In this document: in pieces, positions 22,445-25,273 of the stretch
Position numbering within the stretch: the stretch's first letter is position 1
How the letters are laid out: the number at the start of each line of letters is the position of its first letter
Virus record (IMG/VR): IMGVR_UViG_3300009182_000298
Location: 1 to 25,273 of that record
Origin: a virus
Length of the DNA: 25,273 bases
Direction: 5' to 3' (one strand)
Program-made: the position numbers and the translations under genes
Notes under the pieces: model-generated
Databases searched by the model: none
What the model was told of the DNA's origin: nothing
The model's input: only the letters and a program-made list of their open reading frames with translations

Positions 22445-23379
22445 TGTTGCACCCAAAAGGTTGTACTGTCCACCCGCATTCCTACATCACGCACAAAGTG
22501 GTTGTTGTCCACCATACTCAATGCGGCAACCGCCCCTGCAATGTTGTCAGGCAGTTCACTCATCTTGTATGTTGCTACCGGCACAGCGCGATCTACAGCC
22601 CAGCGACTTGTTATGTCTAGCGCCTCGATCACATCACACACCATCTCGTCCTGCTGTATACGTGCCGTCACGTAGTATCCATGCTTGGCGCGGGCTTTCT
22701 CAGCCTCACGCGCTAAAACATCTTCACGCCACTTGACTACGTGGTTGCGAAACTCCGGCGATACAAACTCATACCCTGCGTCTAGTAGATGGAACAACTC
22801 ACGCTGTAAGCTTTCCGTACCAATCACACTCTGCCTAGCCGTAACAACGGCTTCCTGTTGGGTAGAGCCTACTACTTCTAAGTTATTTTTAAACAAGTAG
22901 TATGTTAAGTTAGCACACTCGACCACAGAGTACGGAATCATGTAACGCTTGACGTTCTTAATCGCACGTTCCAAGTCCTCCGCTGTTGCCATGGTGTACT
23001 GATCACGGTCAGGTCTATACTTTTGGTTGTTGATCATCCGTGCCTGTACCATGTACTTAGACCGCCCACTACGCCGCTTGTCTGAGTAGTCGCCAAACCC
23101 CACACACATCACGGCATACGGCTGACCTTCAAAGTATGCATACACTTCCGTGCATACGTGGCGTAAAGATGTGCGACTATCAACACCAAACTTAATGTGG
23201 CGGCTTACCTTACGGATTGCCGCGCAAAACGCCGCCAACTGTGGTACGACAGCTATGCCGTCTACCTTATCAACAGGCGGGTCATTCTCATTCACAGTCT
23301 CGACCCAATTGGCTAATCGAGCTAAATAATCTTTAGTAGCTCGCTCTATCTTAGCTACTGATATATGTTTAAAAGCCAT
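22441..23379 (-). CDS. Conserved phage protein, 312 residues, unknown
   Basis: ATG 23379 with AAGGAG 8 bases before it, inside the last codons of the upstream gene (KEI, stop). Recognisable blocks are AVMCVGFGDYSDKRR, KYMVQARMINNQKYRPDRDQ, LERAIKNVKRYMIPYS and, at the end, VGMRVDSTTFWVQQ. The protein seems to have an alpha/beta N-terminal half and a helical middle rich in charged residues (VKWREDVLAREAEKARAKHG). I believe homologues occur beside the upstream 313-residue gene in other phages, but no activity is known. Confidence 0.8.
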   Translation of the reverse strand: MAFKHISVAKIERATKDYLARLANWVETVNENDPPVDKVDGIAVVPQLAAFCAAIRKVSRHIKFGVDSRTSLRHVCTEVYAYFEGQPYAVMCVGFGDYSDKRRSGRSKYMVQARMINNQKYRPDRDQYTMATAEDLERAIKNVKRYMIPYSVVECANLTYYLFKNNLEVVGSTQQEAVVTARQSVIGTESLQRELFHLLDAGYEFVSPEFRNHVVKWREDVLAREAEKARAKHGYYVTARIQQDEMVCDVIEALDITSRWAVDRAVPVATYKMSELPDNIAGAVAALSMVDNNHFVRDVGMRVDSTTFWVQQ

Positions 23380-23380
23380 C

Positions 23381-24322
23381 TTATATCTCCTTTGTTTCGT
23401 ACATACCTAACAACGTGTTCATCTTGCGGTTGAACGCCGCACGGATCTCGCGCAATACATCTTGTGAAGTGACCGGACGCTTACCACCAATCTCGTACAC
23501 TACCAACGCCATCAGCGGTACACGCATCGGATGTGCCTCATCTGCCACGATAGCCCTTGCAAGCTCTTGTGGGAACACGCCATTCCTACCCCATGGGGAG
23601 TAATTAAACACACTATTGGGCATGTTCTCTCTGCTCCACTCTGTGATCATGTGTCCATACAAAGTCCGCGATTCATACGATGTATCCAGCATAGAAGCTA
23701 ACGCCCCTGCATGGTCATAGAACGCATTGATCATGGGCTTCCACTGCTTCTTACGTTCTCTGTCTATCTGCTTCACCGTAACCGTGAACTGCTCACCCTC
23801 ACGTGTGAACGTGCCATCACCGTTTACCTTGAACCGCAGTCGCTTGCCATCATCCTCGGTCGCCGCACCTTTTGGGTATTCCCAACGATACGCAGTCTTA
23901 GGTAAGGGAAAGTCCTCATACCCTGTCGGTGTCTTAGCGGATACCCCGTGCTTACCCTGCTGGCTGCTCCTGAACCGCAGTCCTGTAGGCAGATACCACT
24001 GTAAGAACTTATACCGTGCGATAGGTACTGACCCTATTACGCCATTGCGTATGTAGATGTAGTCGCCATCAGCCTCACGCTTCCACATGATCGGTGCCAT
24101 GTCTTGCTCATACTGCTTCTTCGCTTGTTTTTCCCCACTATGCCAACTCCACAGGCCATCGAGTAGGCAGTATGTCTCAGCGTCCACCTTGAGAATGCGC
24201 TCCCACTTACGCTTGCGGCTACCGATAGGGCGAATGTTGTCCTCTGCCTTGTGGTGTTTACTTACGACAGGCTTGGTTATGTTGTACCAATTAACCACTT
24301 CATCAAATGTATTTAATATCAT
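23381..24322 (-). CDS. Conserved phage protein, 313 residues, unknown
   Basis: ATG 24322 with the leader AAGGAACGAAG. Characteristic blocks are EDNIRPIGSRKRKWERILKV, ETYCLLDGLWSW, MAPIMWKREADGDYIYIRNG, ARYKFLQWYLPTGLRFR and a helical C-terminus (RIQ-free, ending NRKMNTLLGMYETKEI). I recall the IRPIG.RKRKWERI block in unassigned proteins of many phages. The strongly basic and aromatic start suggests nucleic-acid or protein binding. It follows a 56-base gap with a 19-base palindrome, so its transcription may be controlled there. Function unknown. Confidence 0.8.
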   Translation of the reverse strand: MILNTFDEVVNWYNITKPVVSKHHKAEDNIRPIGSRKRKWERILKVDAETYCLLDGLWSWHSGEKQAKKQYEQDMAPIMWKREADGDYIYIRNGVIGSVPIARYKFLQWYLPTGLRFRSSQQGKHGVSAKTPTGYEDFPLPKTAYRWEYPKGAATEDDGKRLRFKVNGDGTFTREGEQFTVTVKQIDRERKKQWKPMINAFYDHAGALASMLDTSYESRTLYGHMITEWSRENMPNSVFNYSPWGRNGVFPQELARAIVADEAHPMRVPLMALVVYEIGGKRPVTSQDVLREIRAAFNRKMNTLLGMYETKEI

Positions 24323-24357
24323 CTTCGTTCCTTTTAAGGTTTAGGTTTGGTTTGTTT

Positions 24358-24376
24358 TGTTAGGGATTCCCTAACA
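24358..24376. promoter_or_regulatory. 19-base perfect palindrome, possible operator
   Basis: TGTTAGGGATTCCCTAACA is symmetric around T24367 and lies in the gap between the Lar-like gene and the 313-residue gene. No T-run follows on the minus strand; the following leader is A/C-rich. It could be a repressor site or an mRNA hairpin. Confidence 0.5.
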
Positions 24377-24378
24377 CG

Positions 24379-24576
24379 TTAAGCGCGTCTATTCCACAGG
24401 CGCACTGCTTCTTCCCGTGTACGCCCCATGCACTCGACAGGTTTGAGCACAGGCTTGCCCCCATCTTTGCACCAGTGCAACACGGATACAGAGAACACAC
24501 CCGCCGTCGAGTTGCGCTCACGTATCTCTACTTCATGCCCACCACAGAACGGGCAGGGTTTCATCTCGTTACTCAT
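24379..24576 (-). CDS. Lar-family zinc-ribbon protein (restriction alleviation-like)
   Basis: 65 residues from ATG 24576, one base after the VWA stop, with GGAGG seven bases before it. An upstream in-frame start would overlap the VWA gene without need. The start MKPCPFCGG (C8, C11), the later C36 and C49, and the end EEAVRLWNRRA are hallmarks of the Lar-type zinc proteins. Rac prophage Lar eases host type I restriction by modulating the methylase; most phage relatives are untested. Here the second Cys pair is spread apart (HWC...VEC) rather than CxxC, so metal binding may differ. Confidence 0.82.
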   Translation of the reverse strand: MSNEMKPCPFCGGHEVEIRERNSTAGVFSVSVLHWCKDGGKPVLKPVECMGRTREEAVRLWNRRA

Positions 24577-24577
24577 C

Positions 24578-25273
24578 TCAGTCCTCCACATGTACATATT
24601 TACCAACATCAGGGCAAGCACTCTTGTTACCCACGATGCACCACAGCACGGGGCAAGCCCACGTACCCCACGAATTACCTAAGTAGCCATCAGTCAGCAC
24701 CACCACCGCTTGCGGCTTAATACCACCGTCTGCCATGTACTTGGGCACACACTCCACAGTCGTACCACCACCGCCCTCGGGCTTGGTCGAGTCCACAATG
24801 TGTTCAATCTCCATACCGGTGTACCGCTCATCAGCACACACCTCGGTATCCCAGTACAACAGCCGCACGGTTTCAGGCTTAACCTGATCACAGATACCCT
24901 TGACCTCGCCAAGAAACTGTGCCAACTCACGCCCACCGATAGAGCCCGATGTGTCGATAGCAATTACAAGTTCACCCACCTGTTCACTCACACCCGATGG
25001 CATGTAATAGCCCGATGACACAAACCTACGGTTGGGCCGCCGCCATGTTGAGTAATCGTTACCTGTACATGTTGTGGAGATGAACTCCCGCAGTGCTTCA
25101 CGCCAGTCGATCTTTGTCTGTAACAAGTCATCGAACAAACGATCACCACCTGAGCCAAGCTTGCCAGCCGCTAGTGCGCCTTGACGTACTGCTTCGTCAA
25201 TGTCACGTGCTAACTGCTTACCTTCCTCGTCAGACAGTTCACTCGCGCCGTCCCAGTCGTGGTCGTCGATGCC
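24578..25273 (-). CDS. VWA-domain protein, DUF2201/CobT-like (partial, N-terminus outside window)
   Basis: The frame is open to the right edge, so the 5' end is missing; 231 residues are visible. A helical part ends in KIDWREALREFI, then a PNRRF...YMPSG segment typical of DUF2201 proteins, then a von Willebrand A domain: VIAIDTSGSIGG (the MIDAS DxSGS), EGGGGTTVECV (MIDAS Thr) and VVVLTDGYLG (MIDAS Asp). Such proteins usually work with a MoxR-type AAA+ ATPase as a remodelling pair, acting on metal-binding or multi-protein complexes. The ATPase gene would be expected just beyond the right edge. The stop overlaps the ribosome-binding region of the Lar-like gene. Confidence 0.88.
   Translation of the reverse strand, partial: GIDDHDWDGASELSDEEGKQLARDIDEAVRQGALAAGKLGSGGDRLFDDLLQTKIDWREALREFISTTCTGNDYSTWRRPNRRFVSSGYYMPSGVSEQVGELVIAIDTSGSIGGRELAQFLGEVKGICDQVKPETVRLLYWDTEVCADERYTGMEIEHIVDSTKPEGGGGTTVECVPKYMADGGIKPQAVVVLTDGYLGNSWGTWACPVLWCIVGNKSACPDVGKYVHVED

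Overview
The window looks like part of a tailed bacteriophage (Caudoviricetes) genome, probably lytic. One rightward reading block ends a virion module. Nearly all the rest is a single leftward block of DNA-replication, nuclease and very small genes, packed with almost no intergenic space. There is no integrase, no rRNA and no tRNA that I can see. The host is not shown directly. Small-protein tails of the type ...AIRARGQA and ...GLTDEE...EAKLREKN are, from memory, frequent in phages and prophages of Burkholderiales and other proteobacteria, so a freshwater betaproteobacterial host is a reasonable guess (inference only).

Layout. Plus strand, 1-6580: the end of a coiled-coil gene, then a 2,104-residue polyvalent virion protein (PLxRFG-like) with an HEVVH metalloprotease motif. 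A hairpin with a T-run on the minus strand (6584-6609) separates the converging blocks. Minus strand, read right to left from 25273: a VWA-domain protein cut by the window edge, a Lar-like zinc protein, three conserved but unassigned proteins, an HTH protein, an HNH protein, a VRR-NUC nuclease, several small zinc or coiled-coil proteins, a family A DNA polymerase (17899-19725), an array of fifteen very small genes (14833-17896), a Cas4/AddB-like PD-(D/E)XK nuclease, two HNH proteins, an SNF2-type helicase, three small proteins, an SSB-like protein, a primase-helicase fusion and a short conserved protein.

Gene coupling is the striking feature. At most junctions between 14.8 and 22.5 kb the stop codon of one gene overlaps the start of the next (ATGA, or overlaps of 8-11 bases), and the ribosome-binding site of the downstream gene lies in the last codons of the upstream one. 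The tiny proteins share a few C-terminal modules (…EREACA…AIRARGQA; …W.GLTDKE…EAKLRE.N; …G.R…FWV), and the matching DNA recurs at the junctions, including a perfect 33-base direct repeat that brackets one gene. This looks like an array of interchangeable microgene cassettes.

Together the leftward genes encode a replication set: primase-helicase, polymerase with proofreading, SSB-like protein, SNF2 helicase and recombination-type nucleases. No separate DnaB-type helicase, ligase or terminase is in the window. Two sigma70-like promoters (13385-13413 and 11753-11781) and one internal terminator (9760-9780) suggest that the helicase-SSB segment and the primase are partly separate transcription units. 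Genes that follow a gap share the leader GGA(G)(A)ACGAA(G) just before the start codon, and this leader fixes TTG and GTG starts for two of them.
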